Source: Limnanthes douglasii subsp. nivea (Eukaryota > Streptophyta > Magnoliopsida > Brassicales > Limnanthaceae). Taken from it: a stretch of 64,000 bases of DNA. Below, piece after piece: positions 1-10,070 of this stretch. The position numbers and the translations under genes are program-made. The stretch spans positions 271,382,770 through 271,446,769 of the forward strand of contig JAUPFV010000002.1 of NCBI GenBank assembly GCA_036936605.1, written 5' to 3'. Under the pieces are notes generated by a model. The model did not search any database. It was not told where the DNA came from and saw nothing but the letters and a program-made list of their open reading frames with translations. Position 1 is the first letter of the stretch, and every line of letters starts with the position of its first letter.

Positions 1-107
1 AAGTTTTTAGTACATTAGTTCAGTTCGGATGTTTTAATGGGTGGATGTTGTCCGAATTTCCCATGTCCGGCTCTCATAAGGAGTGGCAATCAATTCTGGA
101 CTCATCA
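1..107 (-). repeat. E1 3' LTR (partial)
   Basis: This aligns with the last ~108 bases of the LTR at 9699-10070, and both end in GGACTCATCA. It is truncated at its left side by the window boundary. There are about 10 mismatches over 107 bases by hand alignment, four of them clustered just before the shared terminal GGACTCATCA. Confidence 0.9.
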
Positions 108-121
108 GTAGCCCCTTTTTT
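108..121 (-). other. E1 polypurine tract
   Basis: On the - strand AAAAAAGGGGCTAC directly abuts the LTR start TGATGAG. This is the expected plus-strand primer of an LTR retrotransposon. The same spot in E2 reads AAATGGGCTAC, an eroded version. Confidence 0.8.
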
Positions 122-415
122 AGGTTGTGTTCGAAGGCCTTTGGCAAGACCTAAAAAATATTTCAAGTGTAATCATAACTTCGCGCCGGATGGTTTGAAA
201 GCGTAACGACTTTATCCGGACAGGGTAAAACCGTTAGAAGCTGAGCAGTTTTTCCAGAGATAGTGGGACAGGTGTCTTCCTCGGATTCGCCTCACCGACC
301 GTTTTCCTCCTAGAAAAGCGCTTCCACTCGTTTCGAAAAAGTAACCTTTTAATTAATGTTGGTGATATCAGCGCCGTCTTTAATCATTATACCTATCTTT
401 TCGTCTCCTCCTATG
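122..415 (+). other. E1 leader between polypurine tract and antisense promoter
   Basis: No ORF is recognised here. The stretch lies upstream of the antisense TATA box and contains several TCCGGA-type CpG sites, which recur across E1. It would be the upstream region of the antisense transcription unit and the 3'-terminal internal region of the retrotransposon. Confidence 0.4.
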
Positions 416-423
416 TATAAAAG
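416..423 (+). promoter_or_regulatory. TATA box of E1 antisense ORF
   Basis: TATAAAAG lies 130 bp upstream of the antisense ORF start codon at 546 and is followed by a CT-rich, ATG-poor leader. E2 has TATATAAAT at the equivalent place on its antisense strand (21351-21359). A TATA box in both copies suggests a genuine promoter. The transcription start is not mapped. Confidence 0.55.
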
Positions 424-545
424 CATGGCTTATCTCATTAGTATAAATCAATTCACTCTTCACTATTTTATCATCTTCATTATCTCTACTCTGTTAAAAT
501 CTAAAGCTTTCATCTCTCAGAAAACATTTCTTTGGGTGTGAGTTT

Positions 546-3470
546 ATGTTCACCGCAAGAAATCCTTTAGTAAAGGGTGGGTGGCTTAATTTGTTAGAGT
601 TGGAAAAAGCTCAAAAGGTTGAACGAGAAAGGCGCATCGCTGCAGGCCTTCCTGTTTCCCCTGTTGATAAACCGACAACACCAAGCTCAGAGCCTGACCA
701 TGGTTCTTCTTCGACTAAGAGTGCTAAACCTAGGAGGTTGTTCCAGTCCAACCTTTCACCAATCGCCTCGGGCTCATCGGTTCAAGAGTCAGAGCCTGTC
801 GTTGAACCAGAATAGGTGGTTACAAGCCTTAGAAAACCTTCCCCATTCATCGCTATGGGATCAGACGCTGATATTTCCCCGGAGAAACTGGTAGATAGAC
901 GAAGGGGTCGTCTGATAAAAGGGCAGGCTGCTGGCACACAGCCTAAACCACAATCGACGCCTACGAAATCTGGGGCAAAAAGTAAAACCACAGGGTCAGA
1001 AGCACTTATCAAAATTCCCAAGGACAAGATGTCCGGTCCAGAGGCCACTAGCTCAAGTTTTTGAAAAGAGACCTCCGGGTCCGAGCCTTAGCCGGACTCT
1101 AGACCACAAGAGGGAAAGGATGCTCAACAATCCGGAGGGCCTACTGAGCCATCCACCAGCTCTTCTCCTCCTAAAACAGCTGACAATCCCTCCATGGTAA
1201 TAGAGGATGTAATGGAGGATAGCATCGAAGAAGCCCCTTTTGATACTGATGTCTCCAGGCAAACAAGCGAGACTGCCTTTGCTAGGAAGATCAAAGGCAA
1301 GGAAAAAGTATGTTTAAAGCACCCGGACTTGCCGGAGTGCCTTATGGGAAAGATGGGGCCTTGTTTCCACAAAGTAAATGTTAAATATCTTCTGGCCATG
1401 CATAAAATCAAATACGCTTTCATTCACACAGCTGAACTTGGCCGGATAAGGACGAAGTGGGGAATTCCAAAGAATGTTAAAGTAAGGATTTCGATCAACC
1501 CGGAGACGTCCATGGACTGTAAGCTCAACGAGATTGTCTTCTATACTGAGCTATTCAAATGGGGACTTAGGTTTCCCTTGGACCCAGAAATAGTCAGATA
1601 TTTCCATCTGATAAAGCTTTGCCCAAGCCAGCTAAGCCCTAATGCATGGCTCACCCTCATGGCATGTATCATGGCTTCAAGGCTCTCCAGAATTCCTCTT
1701 CCGATGGAGCAATTTGCTGTTGTAGCAGGCCTCTGCAGAAATCATGTCATCCCCTTCTATCATTTCAACATGGGTGACAACTAAAAGGTAGTGAATGACT
1801 TACTCGAGTCAGATAAAGGCTGGAAGACTCAATTTCTGTTCGTCAGCGATGCTTGGGAGAATGGGAAGAAAATTAAAGCTGGTGTCAACCCAAGCATGCT
1901 CACCAGCAGATGGTGGAGTGATCGTAACAATCTCACCAGATACTTCTACTTTTACTTATAATTTTTTTTTTATCTAATTCTTTTTTTTTACTCTTTGGTA
2001 GTGCTGCCCAAGGATTTCAGTGATTACTTAGAGGCTGGGCACACCACCTGTGCCAAGCTGAATGCTTGGACTGCTGAAAACTAGGAAAACCGCTTCCACA
2101 ACTACTTTACTGGAGGCAACCTAACCAGGTCCTATCTTTGGAATACCACCGACCGGAGGGACCTGACTTGGGAGGAATTAACTACTCCACCCCCTCCGAA
2201 AGTGATTCTCTGGAAGACAGAGGGGAAATATGGGAAATTGGCCTTGCCGGGCAGAGCTAAAGCTCCAAGTAAGATGAAGGGCAAAAAGGGTAAGGCCAAG
2301 CAAGGTGGGGTGGAGGCCAACCCTACCGAGATCAATGACAGATTGATGATGCCTTGCTACAAGTGGTGGAGCACGAGAGCACCAAGGAAGTAGTTGGGTC
2401 TCCAAAGTCTCAAAAGGTCCCCAAAAAGGTCAGAAAAATAAGGAGCAGAAGGTGGAGATCGGGACGCCAAGAAAAATAAAATATCCAAGGGAGACGAGGT
2501 TTCTCTCTGGGCTCCTGAGCCACTACCTCCTATTGATCCTACTGACCCCACTCAAGCAGAGGAGATCCCTGGTGATTTCCAAACCGGAGGGGGTGTAGGA
2601 GGGGATATCAGCATTGATGGTGTCGACATCAGCGGGCTTGAGGGGATTGCTCTTTACTTTGAAAACCTCCCCAAATATGATTTTGTTGGGCCATACCACC
2701 GCCCAAGTTCTTCGAACCTTGTCACATTCAATGGTAGGTCTTGTTCTATCTCAAGTGAAAAAGATGTCATTTCTCACTCTTTATTGAGCAATGTCCAACC
2801 AGTGCTTATCTTGGAGAAGCAAGTGTGCAATCAGACATCCATCATCAATACCCTCAATTCTGACAAGGAGAAACTGTCTAGTGAACTTCTTGGCGCCAAT
2901 CAGAACACTGAGTCATTGAGGAAAAAGAATGAGGAGTTGAAGAAACATCAGGAGGACTTGGCCAACAGGTTAGCCACTTCGGAAGGAGTTGTCAAAGAAC
3001 TCCAGTTAAAGCAATCCGAACTGGAAAGAGACCTCCTTTCATCAAAAGAGGAGGTGAAGGCTAAAGATAGCACCATTCAGGCCTTAACTAATGACAAGAT
3101 CTCTCTTGAGAATAGTGTGTCCAAGGCTGAGCATGAAAATGCTGACTTGTTAAGGGAGCAGGAGAAAATAATCTAGGCTAGGATGGATGCTTATACCAAT
3201 GAGGTGATAGATTCTCAAGAGGCAAGGTATGCTAAGGTCAGGTCAGATATGGTTCTGCTTTTTCAAGAAAAATTTAAGACCTTCGGAGATTTAAGGCGAT
3301 TCGTGGAGTACGAAGACATTCCTCATTATACCATGTCTGTTGGTGACAAGTACAACTACTCTAGTGAAGATACCTCTGATGAAGAAGAAGAGACTGGGGA
3401 GAGTCCGGATGATGACCCAAAGAAGGAAAAGCCAAGTGAGGCTGAGCCATCATCAAAAGCTCAGTCTTAG
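546..3470 (+). pseudogene. Antisense ORF of E1 (gypsy-type putative transposase domain plus coiled coil), broken
   Basis: Starts MFTARNPLVKGGW, and E2 starts MFTTKNTLVKEGG. A charged, proline/serine-rich N-terminal region (to about 1200) is followed by a globular domain (about 1300-1960). That domain contains GLRFPLDPEIVRYF and LSPNAWLTLM, resembling the Pfam family called putative gypsy-type transposon (Transposase_28). A basic linker, a long coiled coil (2784-3176, heptad-rich K/E/L) and a very acidic tail (3360-3470, DEEEETGE) follow. All recognisable segments lie in one frame, interrupted by in-frame stops near 813, 1062, 1782, 2091, 2391 and 3174 and by a local frameshift around 1065-1190. 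A GT...AG intron (1918-2001) fits the alignment with E2. The function is unknown. Its position and orientation match the antisense ORFs known from Tat elements such as Grande and Retand. Confidence 0.75.
1918..2001 (+). other. Probable spliceosomal intron in E1 antisense ORF (84 nt)
   Basis: Donor GTGATC follows TGGTGGA, and the acceptor is TTTGGTAG after a T-rich tract. Removal joins the codons into WWMLPKDFSDYLEAG. At the aligned place E2 has an 82-nt GT...CAG segment whose removal gives WKIFSKKFSDQVEAG. Unspliced, both copies run into stops and AT-rich sequence that does not align between the elements. AT-rich body, pyrimidine tract and length are typical of short plant introns. Confidence 0.7.
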
Positions 3471-3513
3471 AGTATAAATTATCTTTTTTAATTTTCTCGT
3501 GATTGAACCAAAA

Positions 3514-3609
3514 TCCTTGGATGGCCAAGGAATTTTTGTAACCATGTCCGGTCCTTGTCCGGATAAACCTTTCTTATTTTGACAATTCAAAGTCCTTGGA
3601 TGGCCAAGG
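3514..3609. repeat. Duplicated palindrome TCCTTGGATGGCCAAGGA in E1
   Basis: Two near-identical 17-18 bp palindromes (CCTTGG-ATGG-CCAAGG) lie 79 bp apart, at 3514-3531 and 3593-3609. E2 carries two diverged copies at the same relative place (18438-18455 and 18502-18519), still with complementary arms. They could form 6-bp-stem hairpins in either RNA. The role is unknown. Confidence 0.7.
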
Positions 3610-3881
3610 CATTTTGTATGTTTTAATGGGTAATTTCATTTTGCACAACTCTTGTGTTCTTTCATACTTTTTCAACTTTGGTGGCTAATGTTTAAACAAC
3701 CCTTAGTTATTTCACAAGTATTTTAAAGTGAGAGTGTTTAAATTCTCTGATGACAAATGTTTAAGTAGTCATCATTCCTCCAATTTAATCCGGTCTGTTT
3801 GTAATAAAAAATTTCAAGGAAAACTACTAACTGAAAATACTTCGAATACTTTAAGAAGGCATCATATTTTATAAAAAAGAC

Positions 3882-3917
3882 TGGACACCTCATTAAAATC
3901 TCTCCGAGCCACCAGGG
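3882..3917 (-). other. Conserved block CCTGGTGGC...GAGGTGTCCA downstream of E1 pol
   Basis: On the - strand CCCTGGTGGC is followed about 12 bases later by TTTTAATGAGGTGTCCA. The same block occurs at 18078-18114 (E2) and 51221-51258 (E3), just after integrase each time. Short TTTTAACGAGG-type motifs are common near the 3' end of plant LTR-retrotransposon internal regions. Confidence 0.6.
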
Positions 3918-4024
3918 AGGAAATAGTATGCCCCCAAATATTTACATGAATTTTCAAACAAGTAAATATTTACATAGTTTTTACTCCAAGTACAAACGGA
4001 GGTGCTCGATGTTCCAGGGGTGGT

Positions 4025-5180
4025 TCAAAATCCTTCCATCTTTGTCTTGGAGTCGGTATGTCCCAGGCTTAAGATTTTCAATGAACATATAGGTCCTTCC
4101 CAAGTTGGAGCCAACTTACCGAACTGCTTCTCTTTCATATGTAGGAAAACTTTTCTTAATACCTTATCTCCTGGTTGAAAATCCCTTCTCTTAACTTTGG
4201 AAGCAAACCTGCTGCTCATCAAACCTTGATAGTGTGTAGCTCTAAGTTGATCCTTAACTCTTCTTTCTTCTATCAAGTCATGCTGGCCTCTGACTGCCAC
4301 TTCGTTTGTGTGTTCGGAAAAATTATGAACTCGAAATGAAGGGAGAGTAGCTTCTATGGGAGCTATGGCATCCATCCCATATACCAAGGCAAAGGGAGAC
4401 TCTTGTGTTGCAGCCCCAGGAGTGGTCCGGTAAGCCCACAAAACTTCTTGCAAGTAACTTGGCCATTTTCCAGCAGTCCCTTCTAAATTCTTCTTTAGAC
4501 CGAAAAGTATTGTCCTGTTAGCCACTTCGACCTGACCATTGGCTTGTGGGTGGAAAGGAGAAGAAAAGCTATGTTTTATGCATCTAGAGGCACAGAAATT
4601 CTCCATTTCTTTGGTGTCAAACTGTGGTCCATTGTCTGTGGTTATTTTTTGTGGAATTCCAAATCTGCAACACATGTTGGATAGGATGAATTTTATAACA
4701 CCTTTTGATGTTATACCTGCCAATGGAGCTTCTTTTATCCACTTGGAGAAGTAATCAATAGCAACAATTATAGTTTTACACCCTCCGGATGCCATAGGTA
4801 GAGGCCCAACCAAATCCAACCCCCAACGAGCAAAAGGTATTGGCTCAGAAATTGACTCTTTAAGGGATAGCTGGGATATGAATTTCATTGCTATATCTCT
4901 GGCATGGGTCACACTTTTTTACCAACTCCTTAGCATCTTGCATTATGGAGGGCCAGTAGTACCCAGCTAACAAAACTCTTCTTGTTAGGGCCCTGCATCC
5001 ACAGTGAGCTGATCCTTCACCATCATGCAATTCAGAGAGCACTATTTGAGACTCATCGACCCCCAAACATTGTAAGAGGGGTTTACTATAAGACTTCTTA
5101 TAAAGAATATCTCTTAGGATGACAAAACCACGAGCCTTGTACTTTACTTTTCTTACTATTGCTTTTTCCGGAGGCAATAT
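4025..5180 (-). pseudogene. E1 integrase (zinc-binding domain, DDE core, C-terminal domain)
   Basis: The HHCC zinc-binding part runs from about 5177 to 4870 (HDGEGSAHCG, CDPCQRY). The catalytic core follows (about 4860-4400): first Asp in GLDLVGPLP, second Asp in TDNGPQF, and the Glu in HPQANGQVEVANR. A C-terminal domain ends near 4025 (FQPGDKVLRKVF, KLAPTWEGP). The zinc and core segments are in different frames, joined by a frameshift near 4870-4890, so the protein is not made intact although all core catalytic residues remain. It would insert the element's cDNA into the host genome. No chromodomain is seen, as expected for the Tat lineage. Confidence 0.9.
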
Positions 5181-5700
5181 GCCATCTGAGAGATATTGAA
5201 GGAGAGGAAATCTCCACTCTGTGGATGCTTTATCTGTATATTCAAACTTTCTTCTTCCTTATCCGGATTGATTTGAATTGATGGGCATTCTTGCACATGT
5301 ATCCAGGGGTAAGACTCAGAGTAGGCTATGGTTACCAAGGAATCTGCCAGTGTATTTTTTGTTCGAGGTATATGCTCATAAGTGACGCTTTTAAAATTGA
5401 GTGCCACTTTTTTTAGGATGAATAAATATTTAATCAACTGTTCTTTCTTAGCTTCAGACTGACCTTGTGCATGATGGATAAGAAGCTGGGAGTCGCTCAT
5501 TAACCTGACTCTTTTGGATCCACAAATGAGAGCTAACTTTAAACCATCTATAGCAGCCTCATATTCGGACTCATTATTGGAAGCCCTGAATGCAAAGCAT
5601 ATAGCCTGATACATTTTTTCACCGTACGGAGAGGTTAAACATATCCCAACACCACAACCCATGGTGCTTGATCCAGCGTCAGTCCGGATAATCCATATTT
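5156..5700 (-). pseudogene. E1 second (archaeal-type) RNase H
   Basis: Begins in the frame giving IWIIRTDAGSSTMGCG, continues with FRASNNESEYEAAIDGL and LMSDSQLLIHHAQG, and ends near HIPRTKNTLADSL. This pattern (D...E...D...D with NNESEYEA and SDSQL) is the extra RNase H that defines the Tat lineage alongside the classical Ty3 RNase H. It lies between RNase H and integrase. A frameshift separates it from the upstream RNase H (near 5690) and another separates it from integrase (near 5170). Confidence 0.88.
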
Positions 5701-7240
5701 TTTTTATCTTTTACTTCAGTTGCTTGTTTAGTATCTCTATTTGAGTGAAATTCAACTAAGAAATCTGCCACCGCTTGAGCTTTGACTGCTATCCGAGGGG
5801 AAAAATCAATATTGTAGTCTCCCAATTCCACTGACCACTTGGTCATTCTACTTGAAATGTCAGCCTTTTGGATAACATTTTTCAAGGGAAAAGACGTACG
5901 GACAATAATGGGATGAGCCTGAAAATAATGCCTCATCTTTCTTGCAGCAATCACCAGGGCTAGTGCTAATTTTTCAAGTTTCAAATAGAATTTTTCATCA
6001 TCAATCAAACTCTTGCTGATGTGATACACCGGACGGGGATAATTATCTACCTCCCTTACCAATACTGCACTTATGGCACAATTGGAGACTGCCAAGTATA
6101 CGAAAAGAGTCTCTCCATAAACGGGTTTATATAAAGTCTTGAGGGAGGACAAGTGCTTCTTGATTTCATCGAAGGCCTCATCACACCGTGAGGAACAATC
6201 AAAGTCCTTTGCACGTTTTAAAGTCTGAAAAAACGGGGCACACCTGTCCGAAGACCTTGAAATGAAACGGTTTACCGCAGCCAGCCTCCTAGTCAATCGT
6301 TGTACTTCATTAATATTCTAAGGAGGCTCCATTTGTAGAAAAGCATTAAGCTGGTCTGGATCAGGCTGTATCCATTACTCACTTATCACGTATCTCAAGA
6401 ATTTCGCGGACTGCACTCCAAAGACACACTTCTTTGGGTTAAATTTCAAATTTACTTTTACTAGGTTAGTAAAAGTTTCTTGGAGATCTGCCAAGTGTAA
6501 TTCCTCATCCACACTTTTCACCATCATGTCGTCGATGTAAACCTCCATGTTTCTTCCAATTTGATCAGCAAAAGCCTTATTTACCAACATCTGATAAGTA
6601 GCCCCAGCATTTTTTATCCCAAATGGCATCACCTTGTAACAATTAAGGCCCCTATCAGTAACAAATGTAGTATGTTCTTGATCCTTCGGATCCACTTGAA
6701 TCTGATTATACTCGGAGAAGGCATCCATAAAGGATAGCAGCTTGTTTCCAGATGAGGAGTCCACCAACTGATCAATTCGGGGGACCGGGTATAAATCCTT
6801 TGGGCAAGCTCTGTTGAGAATTGTGAAATCGACGCACATACGCTATTTGATATTTTTATTTTTTCACCAATACCGGGTTGGCCGTCCATAAAGGGTATTG
6901 AGATTCCTTTATGTGCCCCATTTTTGTAAGCCGGTCGACCTCTTGAACTATGATATCAGCCTTTTCCTTAGATAAGGCTCTTCTCTTCTGTATCATAGGT
7001 GCTATATCTCTTCGGATGGACAATTTGTGTGATATAATATCTGCTGGTACTTCGGTAACATCAGCATTGCACCATGCAAAAACATGCTGATGGTCTTTCA
7101 AGAACTTTAACATTTTACCTTTTTAATCCGATGTCATCTTGGATCCTATCTTGACACTTTTTCCTTCAGCCAGAGAGTGAGTTTCAACTTCTTCAATTGG
7201 TATCAAAACACCAGGGGTCTCTCTGGGGTCATCTATTTCA
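5679..7240 (-). pseudogene. E1 reverse transcriptase and classical RNase H
   Basis: The RT N-terminus (HQHVFAWCNADVTEVPADII) lies at about 7113-6856. The palm and fingers follow at 6839-6375 with VMPFGIKNAGATYQ and the catalytic YIDDM. Thumb and RNase H (6296-5679) include VYLAVSNCAISAVLVRE and YPRPVYHISKSL. Breaks: a stop near 7122, a frameshift in the A-run near 6850, and two in-frame stops (TAA near 6375, TAG near 6317) in an otherwise continuous frame. The enzyme would copy the genomic RNA, primed from the tRNA-type site at 9675-9692. Confidence 0.92.
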
Positions 7241-7268
7241 CCCTCTCCCCAGAGGTCCCCTCAAACTG

Positions 7269-9623
7269 TTATTCCTCATTGGTCCAAACTGCCCCCAACG
7301 TCCGAGGAGCCAGTGCAGTTGCATAACATTCTCTTGCTACCTTTTGGCTGCTCCGAACAACTCCCACTTGTCCTAGCACAGCACACTTCAAGCACTGGTG
7401 GACTGTTGAGGCCACGACATGCATCCTAGAGAGCCAAGATCTCCCCAGAATAACATTATAACAAGTGGGACAATCCACCATAATATATAGTATTCTAACC
7501 ATCTTTTTAAAAGGGCCTTTGCCCAACAACACCTCCTCCTCGAACTCCCCGATCACGTTTGCTGAGCTTCTAGTGAAACCCACAATTGATCTATTCGAAC
7601 GCTGAATCACAACTGGATTCTTCATTTTTTTGTAAGACGTTAAAAAGATAATATTGGCTGAACTTCCGGTATCCACCAAAATTCTCCTTATATCATTGCC
7701 TCCAATGGATGCTCCTATGACCACAACATCTTCATGTGGACCGGCAATATCCCTCAGATCATCCTCGTCAAAAATAATAAAAGGAAAAGGAATTTGCGAT
7801 TGAAATGAGGTCATGCCTCCTTCAAGTTGGGTAGCTAAAGTATGAACGTGCCTCTTTCTTGAAGAAGCAGTTGGTGCAGTCATGGTGTCCCCTCCGAATA
7901 TTGTAAGTGATTCAAAAACTTTTACAAGTCCGGACACCGTCTTACAATGTTCCTTCATAACACCCACTCTATTCCGGGTCGGATCAGGGTCCAAATATTC
8001 CGACTCTACACCGAACCTCTCGATTATCACCATAGCCCCATCCGGAGCCGATGTGCCTGCATTATTTGGACCAGCCCGATGAGCACTATCAGGCCTATTT
8101 CCATCTCTTCTTTTAACATATGCCCCCAACTTGCCTCTTTCAATCAAGTTCTGCACTTCTTGTTTCAGCGCAATACAATCTTCAGTGGTATGACCAGTAT
8201 CATGGTGATACTGGCAAAAACAATTATTATGGCTCTCCCTAGGAGACTGTAATGCAGCCGGCCTTCTGTAGTGTACTTCATCTTTTGTTTTGTGATAAAT
8301 GGTGGCTACATTTTCTTTCAACTCAGCAAACCACTCCGGTTGAACCCAATACACTCGTTTATTTCTAGATTGTTGACTCTGGGCTGGCGTAGCTGGCTGA
8401 GACTGAGCTTTGGCTCTGTTATGATCCTGCCCGGCCTCCCTAGCCTTTTTCCCGGACTGGTTTTGGTTTGGATTTGGTGCAGCCGGAGCAGACCTCACCT
8501 GCTTGTGCACCCTAGTTTTCTTTGTTTCATCTACATTAATCTGCTTTTCGACCTGATTCAGCAGACCTCCCCATGTCATGGCCTTCTTCCTAGTCACTGA
8601 ATCAGCCAAGTTTCCAGGGTTCAATCCTTGTCTGAGAGAGGCTATTGCTACTTGTTCAAAGTAATCAGCCAATCCGTTCTTAGTATTTACAAAGCGACTT
8701 ATGTATTCTTTTAAAGATTCGTTTGGTTCTTGGGCACAATGGATAACTGTGTCTCCATTGCCCTTCACTTCCTTACTTCCAACAAACTGCCTCCGAAAGG
8801 CTACCCAAAAAGTGTTAAAATTCCTGATACACCCCTATGGTAAGCTATTATACCATTTCAGAGCACTCCCCGTAAAAGATTGGGAGAATGCCCTACAAAG
8901 TAATTTGTCGCCATCGTCAAAATTCATCATAAATTTTTTGAATTGTTCCAAATGGTTAACCGGGTCTTTGCTACCATCATATTTTTCCATTTTCGTACTG
9001 TTGAACCTCTTAGGAAGATTTCCGGACAGTATTTTGGAGGACAATGAAGATTGTCTCCAATTTCGACCACGACTGAAAACCGTATCTTCGTTAGGAGTTG
9101 CAAAGATATTTGGTTCATCATGGAAGGAAAAAGGATCCATCACCATCCGATCTACGTGTCTCCGGCTATGAGACGATCCTTTGCCTATGTGCCTCTTTAA
9201 CCTTCCATGCCTATCCCTTTTTCTTGAGTACTTTTTGACTAACTTTTGTTTCTTTTTAGAACGACCCTCATCACTGCTGGATGACAAGGACTCTTCAACT
9301 TCATCTTCACTTGAGGAGCTACTGGAAGATTCTGAGTCTGAATCAGAGCTCTCCACCGGTTTGGACCGGTGGGACTTTTTTGAGCTAGCATGAGTCTTTT
9401 TCGCACTTACATGAGTTTTTAAGGGCTCATGCTCTCTTGGATTGTCAGTATGATGAGCTACCAACGCCTTAGACTTCTCTTTTGTGCCCATCTCCGCCCT
9501 CTTGGCAGCCCTCAGAGCTTCTATTTCAACTTTTAACCTATCTCGCTCCTCAATAGTATATTCGTCATTTTCACCCACCACTTCTGCCAAAGCTGGTGGT
9601 ATTTCCTGCTCGTCCGGATTCAT
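7269..9623 (-). pseudogene. E1 gag-protease polyprotein, one in-frame stop
   Basis: The start codon at 9623 gives MNPDEQEIPPALAEVVGEND. An acidic/serine-rich segment and a basic stretch lead to the capsid-like gag region (about 9060-8600, KWYNSLP, ESLKEYISRF). A stop TAG at 8835-8837 interrupts a frame that otherwise runs to 7269. Downstream come a Gln/Pro/Ala-rich linker, a zinc-knuckle-like HHDTGHTTEDC segment, and the aspartic protease core VDTGSSANIIF with VILGRSWL. The segment after the stop is 499 codons. Gag would form the particle and the protease would process it. A frameshift separates protease from RT near 7240. Confidence 0.9.
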
Positions 9624-9674
9624 CCGAACTGGTTTTCCCTGATGGTTTCAAATGCTAGATTCAGGAACCTTCTT

Positions 9675-9692
9675 CTCCCACTGTGGTCGCCA
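9675..9692 (-). other. E1 primer binding site
   Basis: On the - strand TGGCGACCACAGTGGGAG begins a few bases after the 5' LTR boundary. It starts with TGG as expected for pairing to a tRNA CCA end. It resembles the TGGCGACTCC-type sites of Tat/Ogre elements, reported as tRNA-Arg primed. Gag begins about 50 bases downstream. Confidence 0.75.
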
Positions 9693-9698
9693 ATTTGG

Positions 9699-10070
9699 TG
9701 AGGTTTATTTTTGGTTGAGGGTAATTTGGTCCAGAGTTTTGTGGTATTTCAAAGGTATTTAATGTTTAGATGGATTTTAGTGAGAGATTAGAGCTGTCTG
9801 GTTGTATTCAATTTTTATTACCCTCATTAAATGAAAGTGGTTGGGTATTTATACCCTTAATTGTGGGCCACATGGGCTTTCGGGTTGACTTATGGATTCG
9901 GGTCGAGTTCAAAGACCCATTAGTATTAAGCAGGTAGGTAATTAGCTTAGTCATGAAGTGATTAAGTTTTTAGTACATTAGTTCAGTTCAGATGTTTTAG
10001 TGGGTGGATGTTGTCTGAATTGCCCCTGTCCCGCTCTCATAAGGAGTGGCAATAGTTTTTGGACTCATCA
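9699..10070 (-). repeat. E1 5' LTR (372 bp)
   Basis: It runs TG...CA from TGAGGTTTATT to GGACTCATCA. Its right 108 bases match the partial LTR at 1-107. Read on the - strand it contains the TATA box complementary to 9846-9853, followed by a stretch shared with the E2 LTR (CCCAAC...CATT-AATGAGGGT). Confidence 0.88.
9846..9853 (-). promoter_or_regulatory. E1 LTR TATA box
   Basis: TATAAATA on the - strand. The surrounding core AATTAAGGGTATAAATACCC is recognisably the same as AATTAAGTATAAATAACCC in the E2 LTR. Both are followed by CCAAC, CTTTCATT and AATGAGGGT. It would drive the genomic RNA leftward through gag-pol. Confidence 0.65.

Larger units (their letters stand above)
3471..4024. other. 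E1 convergent intergenic region (antisense ORF end to pol end)
   Basis: Non-coding stretch between the stop of the antisense ORF and the end of integrase. It holds a duplicated palindrome (3514-3531, 3593-3609), an AT-rich stretch, and the conserved GAGGTGTCCA block (3882-3917, - strand). Poly(A) sites of both convergent transcripts would be expected here. No clear canonical signal is assigned. Confidence 0.5.
1..10070 (-). mobile_element. E1: near-complete Tat-lineage Ty3/gypsy LTR retrotransposon
   Basis: Read on the - strand the order is 5' LTR (9699-10070), primer binding site, gag, protease, RT, RNase H, second RNase H, integrase, an antisense ORF, polypurine tract, and 3' LTR (1-107, cut by the window edge). 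Two RNase H domains and an extra ORF between pol and the 3' LTR are hallmarks of the plant Tat lineage (Ogre, Retand, Grande relatives). The 107 LTR bases visible on the left differ from the right LTR at about 10 positions by hand count. This suggests a moderately old insertion. Pol has several stops and frameshifts, so the copy is not autonomous. The target duplication cannot be checked because the left LTR starts outside the window. Confidence 0.93.

Noticed and set aside
7882..8600. + strand ORFs opposite E1 gag-protease
   Set aside because: Shadows of the gag-protease frame; no motif, no codon signal.
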